Assembly: GCF_000010285.1 (NCBI RefSeq)
Contig: NC_010617.1
Location: forward strand, 1,426,001 to 1,490,000
Source: Kocuria rhizophila DC2201
Lineage (GTDB): Bacteria > Actinomycetota > Actinomycetes > Actinomycetales > Micrococcaceae
Length of the DNA stretch: 64,000 nucleotides
Direction: 5' to 3'
The translations under genes and the position numbers were made by a program. Of this stretch, positions 49,248-58,087 are shown piece by piece (position 1 is the stretch's first letter; each line of letters starts with the position of its first letter). The notes under the pieces were generated by a model. The model was not told where the DNA came from. It did no database searches and saw only the letters and a program-made list of their open reading frames with translations.

Positions 49248-51740
49248 TCAGCTATTTTTGACACCCTTTTGGGGGACTGTATATTTTTCCAGATCCGAGG
49301 CCTGTAATCCATGTCCATGCAGAAGTCGATTCACTTCCTCCAAGTCCTCCCAATTAGCTTGGCTAAGGGCGCGTCCAAATTCACGAAACGCTTTTACTAG
49401 TTCACTAAGCTTCCGTTTGTTGATAATTCTCATTTCAGGAACGGCTGTGGCATCGGAATATATCATATTAGCGGGATGAACCATGACGGGCGTCGCAATG
49501 GCTTGGGGATCATAGCGGGCTTGGAACCACATCATCGATTCTGCGAGCTGACCCATGTCGCGCTTCCCAATGGCCACGCTCTTTGCCCCAGATTTGGCCT
49601 CTATTACCCAGTATTTTTGATCGCCCAGAGCCCACAGGTTGTCGGGGCCCGAACCAATATCGAACTCAGGGCGTTGCGAGCCAAGTCCTATTACACTCCC
49701 AAGCCGATACAACGCTTCCTCGAACTGTTGCACTCTATCCTCGTCGAACACTAAGTCATCAGATATATTTTCAACTTCGAGCAAAAATGAATTTTTGTTG
49801 TTGAACCTTCTTAAGAGTCTTTCGCTGCAGTTATTAGTTTGTATTCCGGGAGACTCCAGTGCAACGTATGGTGCCCCACCTAATGGTCTTGTTACACGAG
49901 GATTTTTTGCCCGAGCTTGCCTAAGGAGCTGCTGCCCCATGGTTGGATCGTGTAAATCAGCATACGTCGCTTGCAATTCTAAAAGAATACCTACATTAGT
50001 ATCATCAGAGACCTTTTCTACAGCCTCCGCGACAATTTGGACGGCAGTCTGTTCATCGCCACTTTGCAAACTATTAAAAGATCTACGTTTAGCAATTGCG
50101 ACTGGGGAAACGGATTCAGATTCTGGTTGAATATTTCGCAATTTATTTGCGGCAAGTTTAACCCACCCAGGATCTCGCATTAACGCTTGTTCCGCCGTTT
50201 GCATTATTTTTTCTAGGGGAACGTTTTCTATTTTCGCGGCAACTTGACGCGATAGTTTCAACTGAGCGCGAGTAGCCGGGCTAAATTTTTGAAGACTGCT
50301 TGGATCAGCGGTAAGCTGGGCCAATCGAGTTCCAAGCAAGAAAACTACACAATGATCTTCATTGCTTCGGACACCACGGCCCATACCTTGTTCAATTCGT
50401 TGGACTTGCTGATTGGTAACGCTTCCCGAATTTTTTTCCAAGGAGGCACTCAACTGGTCATCTGGGCTAAAAGCTTCCGGTAGACCATCGAGCACGAGAA
50501 TACGGCAAGCATCGTCAGGTAAGTCAATGCCATCATACCGATTTACTATAACTACGAGGCCGATATGCTGTCCACTCCGGAGCTCAGAAACAACCGCGTC
50601 TACCTCGTCGCCGACGGCTATTTTGCCGTTGAGGCCATTCCATGCTCTCGCACTTTTTTCACTTGGCACTATCACGACCATGTTGTATTGCTCGGCAAAC
50701 CGAGCAATTCTCATGCGTAATTTGTCTACGCGAAGAGATGGATTTATCTCTTGCGGAACAAGAATCATGCGCTCACCAATATCGCCCGCCAAAATCGGGG
50801 TAATGCAGTTTTCCACACTTCTCGGGTCCGCGTCGAAATCTGTAACGAGAATACTCGCATCAGCAAGGGTAGCGGTCAAGAAGACTCTATGATTCGCTTT
50901 CACGAATGAGCTTACATGATCAATAGGTGGGCAGTACGGAGTAATACATACTTCTTTTTCAGAAAATACTACCCTACAGTATTGCAAGGTTTCCGCCAAA
51001 GCAGGCCACGACCAATACAGTTCCCCGTCCTCCTTGGATATCTCACGCAGTATTGATAATGCGTCTGAAAACTTTTTGCGCCACTCCCAAAACGGCACAC
51101 GCATTGGTTGTCCACGGCGTTCTTCCAGGAGATCAAGATATCCGTTTCGTGATTGCTCGCTAAGACTGTTTGAGAACAATTGAAGCAATTTATCATAGGC
51201 GCCATTTCCCGAGTTGCGTTTAATGGTGAACGAGAGCTGCGTCCGCGTGGTACTAAGAGCCGCATGGGCATCATCGATTACGACAGACCCGATAGGGACG
51301 GGCGGTCGTGACTGACGATTATCGGAAAATTTAGTTCTACCGTTTATTAATTCGTAGATATTTATGATCCCAATAGCTTCACCGGCCAAGTATTGAGAAC
51401 TATCTACGTTGGAGGTGGTTTGAATACCTAAGTTTTGCGCATCTTCCGCTACCTGTTTTGCAAGTTGTTTATTTGGCACTACGTATAATCCAGGGCCGTC
51501 TCCTTGATTCATGTAGCTTTGCAGAATTAAAAGGCCCAGAATAGTCTTGCCGCCGCCGGTATTTACTTTAATTACGATATCTTTTTTATTTTTGTGCTCG
51601 TACCAACGGCTGAGTACCTGGCCCTGAACATCCCATAATCTGCCATATCCCGACGATTTGCTAAGGGACGCATAAAGTTCTCTCGGTTCCGTGGGCACGC
51701 CATCGGCTTCAGAGGCGAGCATCTCTTCAAAGTTAACCAT
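49248..51740 (-). CDS. SF2 helicase with C-terminal PD-(D/E)XK-like nuclease motif, candidate phage-defence protein
   Basis: 830 residues. The helicase core shows a Q-like motif (WDVQGQVL), Walker A NTGGGKT (60-66), Walker B variant VVIDDAHAA (153-161), motif III FLTATLADA, and motif VI QRIEQGMGRGVRSNED. A helical middle follows. Near the C-terminus, PEFDIGSGPDN then YWVIEAKSGAKS gives the D...ExK pattern of PD-(D/E)XK nucleases. A single-gene helicase-nuclease of this layout recalls the Hna abortive-infection protein; this is by architecture only. Codons and G+C differ sharply from the host genes, so it was acquired. The ATG at 51,738-51,740 lies 7 nt after GATAAT, so it is leaderless. No other defence gene is adjacent. 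Confidence 0.8.
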   Translation of the reverse strand: MVNFEEMLASEADGVPTEPRELYASLSKSSGYGRLWDVQGQVLSRWYEHKNKKDIVIKVNTGGGKTILGLLILQSYMNQGDGPGLYVVPNKQLAKQVAEDAQNLGIQTTSNVDSSQYLAGEAIGIINIYELINGRTKFSDNRQSRPPVPIGSVVIDDAHAALSTTRTQLSFTIKRNSGNGAYDKLLQLFSNSLSEQSRNGYLDLLEERRGQPMRVPFWEWRKKFSDALSILREISKEDGELYWSWPALAETLQYCRVVFSEKEVCITPYCPPIDHVSSFVKANHRVFLTATLADASILVTDFDADPRSVENCITPILAGDIGERMILVPQEINPSLRVDKLRMRIARFAEQYNMVVIVPSEKSARAWNGLNGKIAVGDEVDAVVSELRSGQHIGLVVIVNRYDGIDLPDDACRILVLDGLPEAFSPDDQLSASLEKNSGSVTNQQVQRIEQGMGRGVRSNEDHCVVFLLGTRLAQLTADPSSLQKFSPATRAQLKLSRQVAAKIENVPLEKIMQTAEQALMRDPGWVKLAANKLRNIQPESESVSPVAIAKRRSFNSLQSGDEQTAVQIVAEAVEKVSDDTNVGILLELQATYADLHDPTMGQQLLRQARAKNPRVTRPLGGAPYVALESPGIQTNNCSERLLRRFNNKNSFLLEVENISDDLVFDEDRVQQFEEALYRLGSVIGLGSQRPEFDIGSGPDNLWALGDQKYWVIEAKSGAKSVAIGKRDMGQLAESMMWFQARYDPQAIATPVMVHPANMIYSDATAVPEMRIINKRKLSELVKAFREFGRALSQANWEDLEEVNRLLHGHGLQASDLEKYTVPQKGVKNS

Positions 51741-51747
51741 GCTCAAG

Positions 51748-51776
51748 ATTATCCGCTATCGGCTTAGATCTGTCTA
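51748..51776 (-). promoter_or_regulatory. promoter of the helicase-nuclease gene
   Basis: Minus-strand TAGACA (-35; plus-strand 51,771-51,776), a 17-bp spacer, and GATAAT (-10; 51,748-51,753). The ATG follows 7 nt later. Part of the -35 lies in the left copy of the IS481 target duplication, so the insertion kept the promoter intact. Confidence 0.7.
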
Positions 51777-52781
51777 GGTGTATGAGGTCATGACGTTGTC
51801 TACACGTTCGTGGACGCGGCTGGCCGGTGGCTGATCTGCACAGGCGGTATGAGGCCGATGATAGTTGTAGTGATGGACCCACACCCCGATCGCCTTCCGA
51901 CGAGCCTGTTCGGAGTCGTAGACGCGGGCATAGAGGCATTCCTCGGAAGGCAGCCTCTGGTACCGCTCGACCTTCCCGTTATGCCTCGGCGTGTACGCCC
52001 GTGTCCGCTGATGCCGTGAGGCATGCGACTGCACAGCGGCCACGAATCGTGCCGCTCGATAGTTGGCCCCGTTGTCCGTCACGACGCGAATGAGGCGCGT
52101 GATGCCGTGGGCTGCGAAGTATGCGCGAGCCCGGGCGAAGAACCCGATCGTGGCCTGGGCGGTCTCGTCTTCGAGTGCTTCGGTGTACGCCAGCCGGGAG
52201 TATCCATCGACTGCCGAGTGCAAGTAGGTGTAGCCGACGCGCTGCTTATGCGCGCGCTTGGATGCCAGTGCTTTGCTGCTGCCGCGTCCATGAGCCCACC
52301 AGCCGCCCCCGTCAGGGATCTTCCCGACTTTCTTCACGTCCAGGTGGAGCATGTGGCCGGGGAACCGGGCGGTGATCTTCCCGACTGTACGGTTGTTCTC
52401 TCCGGTCGGGTCCAGGTCACGACGTCGGCTGATCCCGAGCCGCTTCAACCAGCGGGATACCGTGCGCATGCAGCAGTGATGACCGCGTTCGGTCAGTTCG
52501 AGATGGATACGCCGAGCCGACCACTTGTGGTCGCGACGCCACCGGTCGATCAGCTCGAGCACCTCGAGAGATACCCGGGTCGGGCGCTCAACTGGTGCGC
52601 TGGAGCGGTCCCCGAGTCCTTCGGGGCCGTCGGCCCGGTAGCGAGCCACCCATTTGGTCAGTGTGGAACGCGCGATGCCGGCTTCAGTGGCGACGTGGGA
52701 GATGGGCCGGTCATCGTCGAGGACGCGGGTGACGAGGCGCTGTCTTCCTTCCGGGGTCAGCGGGGCGTTAGCGTGAGCCAT
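51774..52781 (-). CDS. IS481-family transposase
   Basis: 335 residues. N-terminal helix-turn-helix (EGRQRLVTRVLDDDRPISHV, then AGIARSTLTKWVARYRADG) and a second winged segment lead to an rve-type DDE core: HLDVKKVGKIPDGG (first Asp), VVTDNGANYRA (second Asp), and the Glu in HNGKVERYQRLPSEECL. The frame appears intact. The start is set at MAHANAPLTPEG, where the family begins. The stop codon TAG (51,774-51,776) is not inside the element but in the target duplication next to it. Confidence 0.93.
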   Translation of the reverse strand: MAHANAPLTPEGRQRLVTRVLDDDRPISHVATEAGIARSTLTKWVARYRADGPEGLGDRSSAPVERPTRVSLEVLELIDRWRRDHKWSARRIHLELTERGHHCCMRTVSRWLKRLGISRRRDLDPTGENNRTVGKITARFPGHMLHLDVKKVGKIPDGGGWWAHGRGSSKALASKRAHKQRVGYTYLHSAVDGYSRLAYTEALEDETAQATIGFFARARAYFAAHGITRLIRVVTDNGANYRAARFVAAVQSHASRHQRTRAYTPRHNGKVERYQRLPSEECLYARVYDSEQARRKAIGVWVHHYNYHRPHTACADQPPASRVHERVDNVMTSYT

Positions 52782-52891
52782 CGGAACGGGTCTCTTTCTG
52801 CTGGATGGTTGCTTCGACACCACCCATCGTGCAGTCCAGGGGCCCGTTCCTTCATCCCTGATCGGTGACTACAACGTCATGACCCACAACA
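51779..52891 (-). mobile_element. complete IS481-family insertion sequence with 6-bp target duplication
   Basis: 1,113 bp. Ends TGTATGAGGTCATGACGTTG (left) and, on the other strand, TGTTGTGGGTCATGACGTTG (right) match at 16 of 20 positions. TCTAGG flanks it directly on both sides (51,773-51,778 and 52,892-52,897), a 6-bp target duplication. The inside of the element has host-like G+C, unlike the island around it. The intact ends and duplication suggest a recent insertion. Confidence 0.88.
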
Positions 52892-52919
52892 TCTAGGGCC
52901 GACATAAATTTTCTTGTTA

Positions 52920-52949
52920 TTGACGTACCATGCGGTGTCATGATAAAAT
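52920..52949 (+). promoter_or_regulatory. orphan plus-strand promoter in the island
   Basis: TTGACG (52,920-52,925) and TAAAAT (52,944-52,949) are 18 bp apart; GATAAA at 16 bp is an alternative. No ORF longer than ~14 codons follows before degV antisense. Before the IS481 insertion this promoter was ~22 bp from the helicase promoter and divergent from it. It might drive a small RNA. The rest of 52,950-53,118 is A+T-rich and gene-free. Confidence 0.5.
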
Positions 52950-53079
52950 TTCACGTTTCGAAATCTCGCGCGATTTTACACGACCCCACTAATTGGGTCC
53001 AACGCTTGTGTATTTTTAGGGAGCTTTCCGCCTGCTTATGATATGTTCTTAATTTTAAAGAATCACTATAACTGCGGGC

Positions 53080-53126
53080 ATGTCTAAACTTAGTTCTTGA
53101 GTTACGGAAATTGGATATTTAGACAT
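53080..53126. repeat. inverted repeat at the degV stop codon
   Basis: ATGTCTAAA (53,080-53,088) and TTTAGACAT (53,118-53,126), perfect 9-bp arms, 29 nt apart. The right arm contains the degV stop. It could be a terminator for degV, the end of the orphan transcript, or a recombination site at the right island edge. Confidence 0.5.
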
Positions 53127-54339
53127 CTTCATCGAGCACAGGGTGGTGGAGACGAGCGTTCCGATCTGCAAATATTTTTGCGGAAATGGCATTCTCTATA
53201 ACCGCAGCCTTCGTCCCCAGCCCCACGTGGGCGCTGAGCACCGGGGGCAGCTCGCTGACCACCAGCTCGGCGTCCGGGCGGTGGCGGTCCACGAGCACCT
53301 CCCCGATCTCCCGCGCCCCGTGCGGATCCGCCACGTGGTGCACGCACAGCACCGGGCGCTGCGCCTCGGAGTGCTCCAGGGCCTCCCCCGCGAGCGCCAT
53401 GAACCGCTGCTTCGCCCGCGGCAGGGACACCGGGCGCTCCACGGTCACGATCTTGCCCTCGGCCAGGCTCAGCAGCGGCTTGATCTGCAGCATGGTTCCC
53501 ACCATCGCCGTGGTCGGGTTCACCCGCCCGCCGCGGCGCAGGGTGTCCAGGGAGCGCACCTGGATCAGCACCTGGGCCCGTTCAGCGGCCTCGGTGGCCG
53601 CGCGGGCGACGTCGTCGATGCCCTCTCCCGACGCCGCCGCCTCGAGTGCGGCGCGCACGCCCAGTCCCTGCGCCAGACCGGCGCTGCGGGTGTCCACGAT
53701 GCGCACCGGGATCCCGATGTCCTGCCGCGCGATCCTCGCGGCTCCCACCGTGCCGGAGAGCTCACCCGAGAGGTGCACGGAGACCACGGCCTCGAACCCG
53801 GCGTCCTCGAAGCCGCGGTAGGCCGCGCGCAGCCGCCCCGGTGCGGGGCGTGAGGTGGTCACGGGGCGGCCCTCGGCCAGCGCGACCACCAGGGTGGAGA
53901 GCCGGTCCGCCTCGTCCTCCGTGTGCAGCTGCCCCCCGATGAGCACGGGCATGTCCACGAGCGCGAACCCGCCGGTGGCCTCCCAGTCCTCGAGCCAGCC
54001 CTGCGGCGGCGCGGCGGCGCTGTCGGTGACCACCGCGACCCTGCGGCGACCGCCCCCGCGCGGGCCCCTCCGGTCGACCGGCTGGGCAAGGCGCCCCCCA
54101 CCGGCGGCGGCGTTCGCCCCGCAACCCGCGCGGTCCTCCGAAGGGCCGGCGGCAGCACCGTGACCCCCGTCCGAGCGGCGCGGCGCGGCGTCGTCGTCCG
54201 GGGCGTCCGAGGCGGCGGGCGGGACGGGTGCGTCCTCCTGCAGACCACTGCCGTCCGTGCGCAGCCCCGGGAACGGGCGGAGCCCGCCCTGCCACTCGTG
54301 CGAGTCTGGGGACGGGCTCCGGCAACCGTGGGCGGTCAT
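53119..54339 (-). CDS. DegV family fatty-acid-binding protein with a foreign C-terminal tail
   Basis: 406 residues. A low-complexity N-terminal extension of ~110 residues precedes the DegV fold: RRVAVVTDSAAAPPQGW, GRPVTTSRPAPGRL (the TTSxPxPG lipid-head loop), VVSVHLSGELSGTVGAARIA, VDTRSAGLAQGLG and a C-terminal PVLSAHVGLGTKAAV. DegV/FakB proteins hold fatty acids for phosphorylation. The normal fold ends near AAV; the last ~25 residues (IENAISAKIFADRNARLHH onward) use A+T-rich codons and come from island DNA. The ATG overlaps the leuS stop by one base (TGATG). Confidence 0.88.
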   Translation of the reverse strand: MTAHGCRSPSPDSHEWQGGLRPFPGLRTDGSGLQEDAPVPPAASDAPDDDAAPRRSDGGHGAAAGPSEDRAGCGANAAAGGGRLAQPVDRRGPRGGGRRRVAVVTDSAAAPPQGWLEDWEATGGFALVDMPVLIGGQLHTEDEADRLSTLVVALAEGRPVTTSRPAPGRLRAAYRGFEDAGFEAVVSVHLSGELSGTVGAARIARQDIGIPVRIVDTRSAGLAQGLGVRAALEAAASGEGIDDVARAATEAAERAQVLIQVRSLDTLRRGGRVNPTTAMVGTMLQIKPLLSLAEGKIVTVERPVSLPRAKQRFMALAGEALEHSEAQRPVLCVHHVADPHGAREIGEVLVDRHRPDAELVVSELPPVLSAHVGLGTKAAVIENAISAKIFADRNARLHHPVLDEDV

Positions 54340-56849
54340 CAGACCACGATGTTCACGAGCTTGGGTGCGCGCACGATCACCTTGCGCACCGTGGCGTCCG
54401 CGAGCAGCCGCTGGACCGTCTCCGAGGCCATGGCCGCGGTCTCCAGGTCCGCCTCGGAGATGTCCGCGGGGACCTCCAGACGGTCGCGGACCTTGCCCTT
54501 GACCTGGACCACGGCGGTCACGGTGTCCTCCACGAGCAGCGCGGGGTCCACCGTGGGCCACGGGGCGCGCACCACGGTGTCCTCGTGGCCGATCAGGTGC
54601 CACATGTCCTCGGCGGTGTACGGCGCCACGAGGCTCAGCAGGATCGCGACAGCCTCCACGGCCTCGCGCACCGCCGGATCCGCCGGGCCGCAGCCGGTGT
54701 CGATGGCCTTGCGCACCGTGTTCACCAGCTCCATGGTGCGGGCGATCACCACGTTGAACTTCCCGGAGTCCAGCAGCTGCTCGGCGTCCGCGACCGTGCG
54801 GTGCGTGGCGCTGCGCAGCGCCTTGTCACCGTCCGCGAACGACGCCGCCGGGTCCGCCGTGCAGTCCTGGGCCAGGCGCCACGCGCGGGCCAGGAACTTC
54901 TGGGAGCCCTGCGGGGACACGTCCGCCCAGTCCACGTCGTCCTCGGGCGGGGACGCGAACACCATGGTCAGGCGCACGGCGTCCACGCCGAAGGCGTCCA
55001 GCTGCTCGCCCAGGTCCACGCCGTTGCCCAGGGACTTGGACATCGCCTTGCCGCCGTTGAGCACCTGGCCCTGGTTGAGCAGCGCCTTGAACGGCTCGGT
55101 GAAGCCCACCAGGCCGAAGTCGTAGAGGGCCTTGGTGAAGAACCGCGAGTACAGCAGGTGCAGGATCGCGTGCTCCACACCGCCCACGTACTGGTCCACC
55201 GGCAGCCAGCGGTCCACCGCGGCACGGTCGAACGGGGCGGCGTCGTCGTGCGGGGACGTGTAGCGCAGGTAGTACCAGGAGGAGTCCACGAACGTGTCCA
55301 TGGTGTCCGTGTCCCGCTGCGCGGGGCCGCCGCACGCGGGGCACGTCACGTTCACCCAGTCCGACGCCGCGGCGAGCGGGCTCTGGCCCTTGGGCGCGAG
55401 CTGCTCGCCGCGCAGGTCATCGGGCAGGCGCACGGGTAGCTGGTCCTCGGGCACCGGGACCTCGCCGCACGAGGTGCAGTGGATGATGGGGATGGGCGCG
55501 CCCCAGAAGCGCTGCCGGGACAGCAGCCAGTCCCGCAGCCGGAAGTTCACGAACCGCTCGCCGGTGCCGGCCTCGGTGACGATCTCGATCGCCTTGGCCA
55601 GCGCCTCGGCCTGGGGCAGCCCGTCCAGGGGCCCGGAGTTGACCAGCGTGCCCTCACCGGTGGTGGCCACGCCCGTCTCGGCGGGGTCCTCGGCGCCGGT
55701 GTCCACCACCATGCGCACGGGCAGGTCGAAGGCGCGGGCGAAGTCCAGGTCACGCTGGTCGTGGGCGGGCACGGCCATGATCACGCCCGTGCCGTAGTCC
55801 GCGAGCACGTAGTCCGAGGCCCAGACCGGCAGCTTCTCGCCCGTGAGCGGGTTCACCGCGTAGCGGCCCAGGAACACACCGGTCTTCTCCCGGTCCGAGG
55901 ACTGCCGCTCGATGTCCGACAGCGCCTTGACCTGCTCGCGGTACTCGGCGAGCGCCGCGGCCTGTTCCGGTGCCACGACGTCCTGGGCGATCTGGGCGTC
56001 CGCGGCCACCACGCAGAACGTGGCGCCGTAGAGGGTGTCCGGGCGAGTGGTGAACACCGTGACGGTGCGCCCGGAGGTGTCCGAGGGCTCGGCACCCTCG
56101 GCCGGGGCGCCCTCGATCACGAAGTTCACGTGCGCGCCCTCGGAGCGCCCGATCCAGTTGCGCTGCATGGCCAGCACGCGCTCGGGCCAGTGGCCCTCCA
56201 GCTCGGTCATGTCGTCCAGCAGGCGCTGGGCGTAGTCGGTGATCTTGAAGTACCACTGGTTCAGGGACTTCTTGGTCACGGGGGTGTGGCAGCGCTCGCA
56301 GGCCCCGTTGACCACCTGCTCGTTGGCGAGCACGGTCTGGTCCTTGGGGCACCAGTTGACCGGGGAGTCCTTCCGGTACGCGAGACCGTGGGAGTAGAAC
56401 TGCAGGAACAGCCACTGGGTCCAGCGGTAGTACTCGGGGTCCGAGGTGTGGATCTCCCGGTCCCAGTCCGCGCTGATCGCGTAGCGCTTGAAGGATTCGC
56501 GCTGGGTGTCGATGTTGCGGTAGGTCCACTCCGCGGGGTGGGCGTCGCGCTTGATCGCGGCGTTCTCCGCGGGCAGCCCGAACGAGTCCCAGCCCACGGG
56601 GTGCATCACGTCGTAGCTGCGGTGCCACCAGTAGCGGGCCACCACGTCACCCATGGCGAACGCCTCGGCGTGGCCCATGTGGAGGTCGCCCGAGGGGTAG
56701 GGAAACATGTCGAGCACGTAGCGCCGCTCGGCGGAGCCGTCGTCGGCGGGCGCGTAGACCCGGTTCTCGTCCCAGTAGCCGGACCAGGTGGCCTCGATGC
56801 GCTGGACGTCGTACTCCGTGCCCGCCTCCGGGGTGCTGTGCTCGCTCAC
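54339..56849 (-). CDS. leuS: leucine-tRNA ligase
   Basis: Class I synthetase, 836 residues. The HIGH-type motif is [13 protein letters not shown], the KMSKS loop is [12 protein letters not shown], and the editing domain lies between them ([15 protein letters not shown]). A zinc-like Cys set appears in CPKDQTV and CERCHTP. The GTG at 56,847-56,849 ([10 protein letters not shown]) follows AGGCGAGG; a GTG further upstream and a longer frame to 56,969 are less likely. It is coupled to degV by overlap and divergent from the hydrolase gene. No T-box was seen upstream. Confidence 0.97.
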   Translation of the reverse strand: MSEHSTPEAGTEYDVQRIEATWSGYWDENRVYAPADDGSAERRYVLDMFPYPSGDLHMGHAEAFAMGDVVARYWWHRSYDVMHPVGWDSFGLPAENAAIKRDAHPAEWTYRNIDTQRESFKRYAISADWDREIHTSDPEYYRWTQWLFLQFYSHGLAYRKDSPVNWCPKDQTVLANEQVVNGACERCHTPVTKKSLNQWYFKITDYAQRLLDDMTELEGHWPERVLAMQRNWIGRSEGAHVNFVIEGAPAEGAEPSDTSGRTVTVFTTRPDTLYGATFCVVAADAQIAQDVVAPEQAAALAEYREQVKALSDIERQSSDREKTGVFLGRYAVNPLTGEKLPVWASDYVLADYGTGVIMAVPAHDQRDLDFARAFDLPVRMVVDTGAEDPAETGVATTGEGTLVNSGPLDGLPQAEALAKAIEIVTEAGTGERFVNFRLRDWLLSRQRFWGAPIPIIHCTSCGEVPVPEDQLPVRLPDDLRGEQLAPKGQSPLAAASDWVNVTCPACGGPAQRDTDTMDTFVDSSWYYLRYTSPHDDAAPFDRAAVDRWLPVDQYVGGVEHAILHLLYSRFFTKALYDFGLVGFTEPFKALLNQGQVLNGGKAMSKSLGNGVDLGEQLDAFGVDAVRLTMVFASPPEDDVDWADVSPQGSQKFLARAWRLAQDCTADPAASFADGDKALRSATHRTVADAEQLLDSGKFNVVIARTMELVNTVRKAIDTGCGPADPAVREAVEAVAILLSLVAPYTAEDMWHLIGHEDTVVRAPWPTVDPALLVEDTVTAVVQVKGKVRDRLEVPADISEADLETAAMASETVQRLLADATVRKVIVRAPKLVNIVV

Positions 56850-57031
56850 GTGCCTCGCCTTCAGGTTCACGGGGCCGGGCAGGTGCCGGGGCCGGGGTTC
56901 CGGGGCGGCAGCGCGGTCCCCCGCGTGGATGTGTGGGGATCCCTCCCAGTTTAGACCAGCGGCCGTCACCGCCCGCGTGCAGGGGGCCCGGCTACCATGG
57001 GGGCGCCCGATGACGCACGGATGGAGGCCCG

Positions 57032-58087
57032 GTGGACAACCCCTACGCAGAACGCCGCAGCGTGGTACTGGACGGGTACCGCGTGCGGTACTGGTTCTAC
57101 GACGCGGACAAGCAGCGCAAGCCCCTGCTGGTGATGCTCCACGGCTTCCGCGGTGACCACCACGGGCTGCAGCTGATCGCCACCGCCCTGCGGGAGAAGT
57201 ACCACGTGGTGGTCCCGGACCTGCCCGGCTTCGGCCGCTCCGAACCGTTCCCGGAGCGGGAGCACTCGGTGGACGAGTACGTGCGTTTCACCCGGGACTT
57301 CATCACCGCTCTCACGGACGGCGCCGTGACCCCGGACTCCGGCACGGGGGTGGTGCTCGCGGGGCACTCCTTCGGCTCCATCCTGGCCGCGCACTTCGCC
57401 GCCGAGCACCCCTCGATGGTCGAGCGCCTGGTGCTCATCAACCCGATCTCCCAGCCCGCACTGAGCGGGTCGCAGAAGTCCCTGACCAAGCTCACCCGGC
57501 TGTACTACGGCGCGGGTGCCACCATGCCCCGCCGGCTGGGCACCCGGCTGCTGTCCTCGAACGCCGTGGTGAAGCTCATGACGGACGTGATGATCAAGTC
57601 CGACGACCCCGAGATCAAGCACTACGCGCTGCGCCAGCACCAGGCGTACTTCAACACGTTCGCCAACCGGGACGTGCTCACCCAGGCCTACGACGCCTCG
57701 ATCTCCCGCACCGTGGCCGAGGTGGCCATGAAGCTCACCATGCCCACCCTGCTGATCGTGGGCGAGCTGGACGACCTCGGCTCCGTGGACTCCCAGCGCA
57801 CCATGGCCTCCTGGATCCGCAGCCACAGCCTGCAGATCATCCCCGGGGTGGGGCACCTGATCCACTACGAGGCGCCGCAGACCGCCGCGCGGATGATCGA
57901 GGACTTCCTGGAGTCCCCCGCTCCCGAGCCGCTGGAGGGCTACGACCAGCTGCCCCACGCGGACACCACCGTGTCCACCCCGGACCAGCTCACCGGGATG
58001 CTGCCGGCCGTGGACCCCGACGCGAGCGCCGCGCAGTTCCGCCGGGAGACCCGGGCGCGCGGACTGTCCGGGGAGTCCGAGCGGTGA
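57032..58087 (+). CDS. alpha/beta hydrolase
   Basis: 351 residues. The fold is clear from [19 protein letters not shown] (oxyanion HG), [14 protein letters not shown], the nucleophile elbow [16 protein letters not shown] (Ser), [13 protein letters not shown] (acid), and [13 protein letters not shown] (His). The C-terminal ~50 residues are hydrophilic. The reaction and substrate are unknown. The GTG has GGAGG upstream and TACCAT as possible -10. It overlaps the glycosyltransferase by 4 bp, so the two are translated together and may act on a common glycolipid or cell-surface molecule (inference). Confidence 0.9.
   Translation: MDNPYAERRSVVLDGYRVRYWFYDADKQRKPLLVMLHGFRGDHHGLQLIATALREKYHVVVPDLPGFGRSEPFPEREHSVDEYVRFTRDFITALTDGAVTPDSGTGVVLAGHSFGSILAAHFAAEHPSMVERLVLINPISQPALSGSQKSLTKLTRLYYGAGATMPRRLGTRLLSSNAVVKLMTDVMIKSDDPEIKHYALRQHQAYFNTFANRDVLTQAYDASISRTVAEVAMKLTMPTLLIVGELDDLGSVDSQRTMASWIRSHSLQIIPGVGHLIHYEAPQTAARMIEDFLESPAPEPLEGYDQLPHADTTVSTPDQLTGMLPAVDPDASAAQFRRETRARGLSGESER

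Larger units (their letters stand above)
48294..53210. mobile_element. low-G+C accessory island between comEA and degV
   Basis: About 4.9 kb with visibly lower G+C than the flanks. It breaks the usual comEA-degV adjacency and is bordered on both sides by degV 3'-end sequence. Contents are a decayed IS110-family transposase, a helicase-nuclease gene, an intact IS481-family insertion, and A+T-rich non-coding DNA. No integrase was found, so the mode of entry is unknown. Confidence 0.7.
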
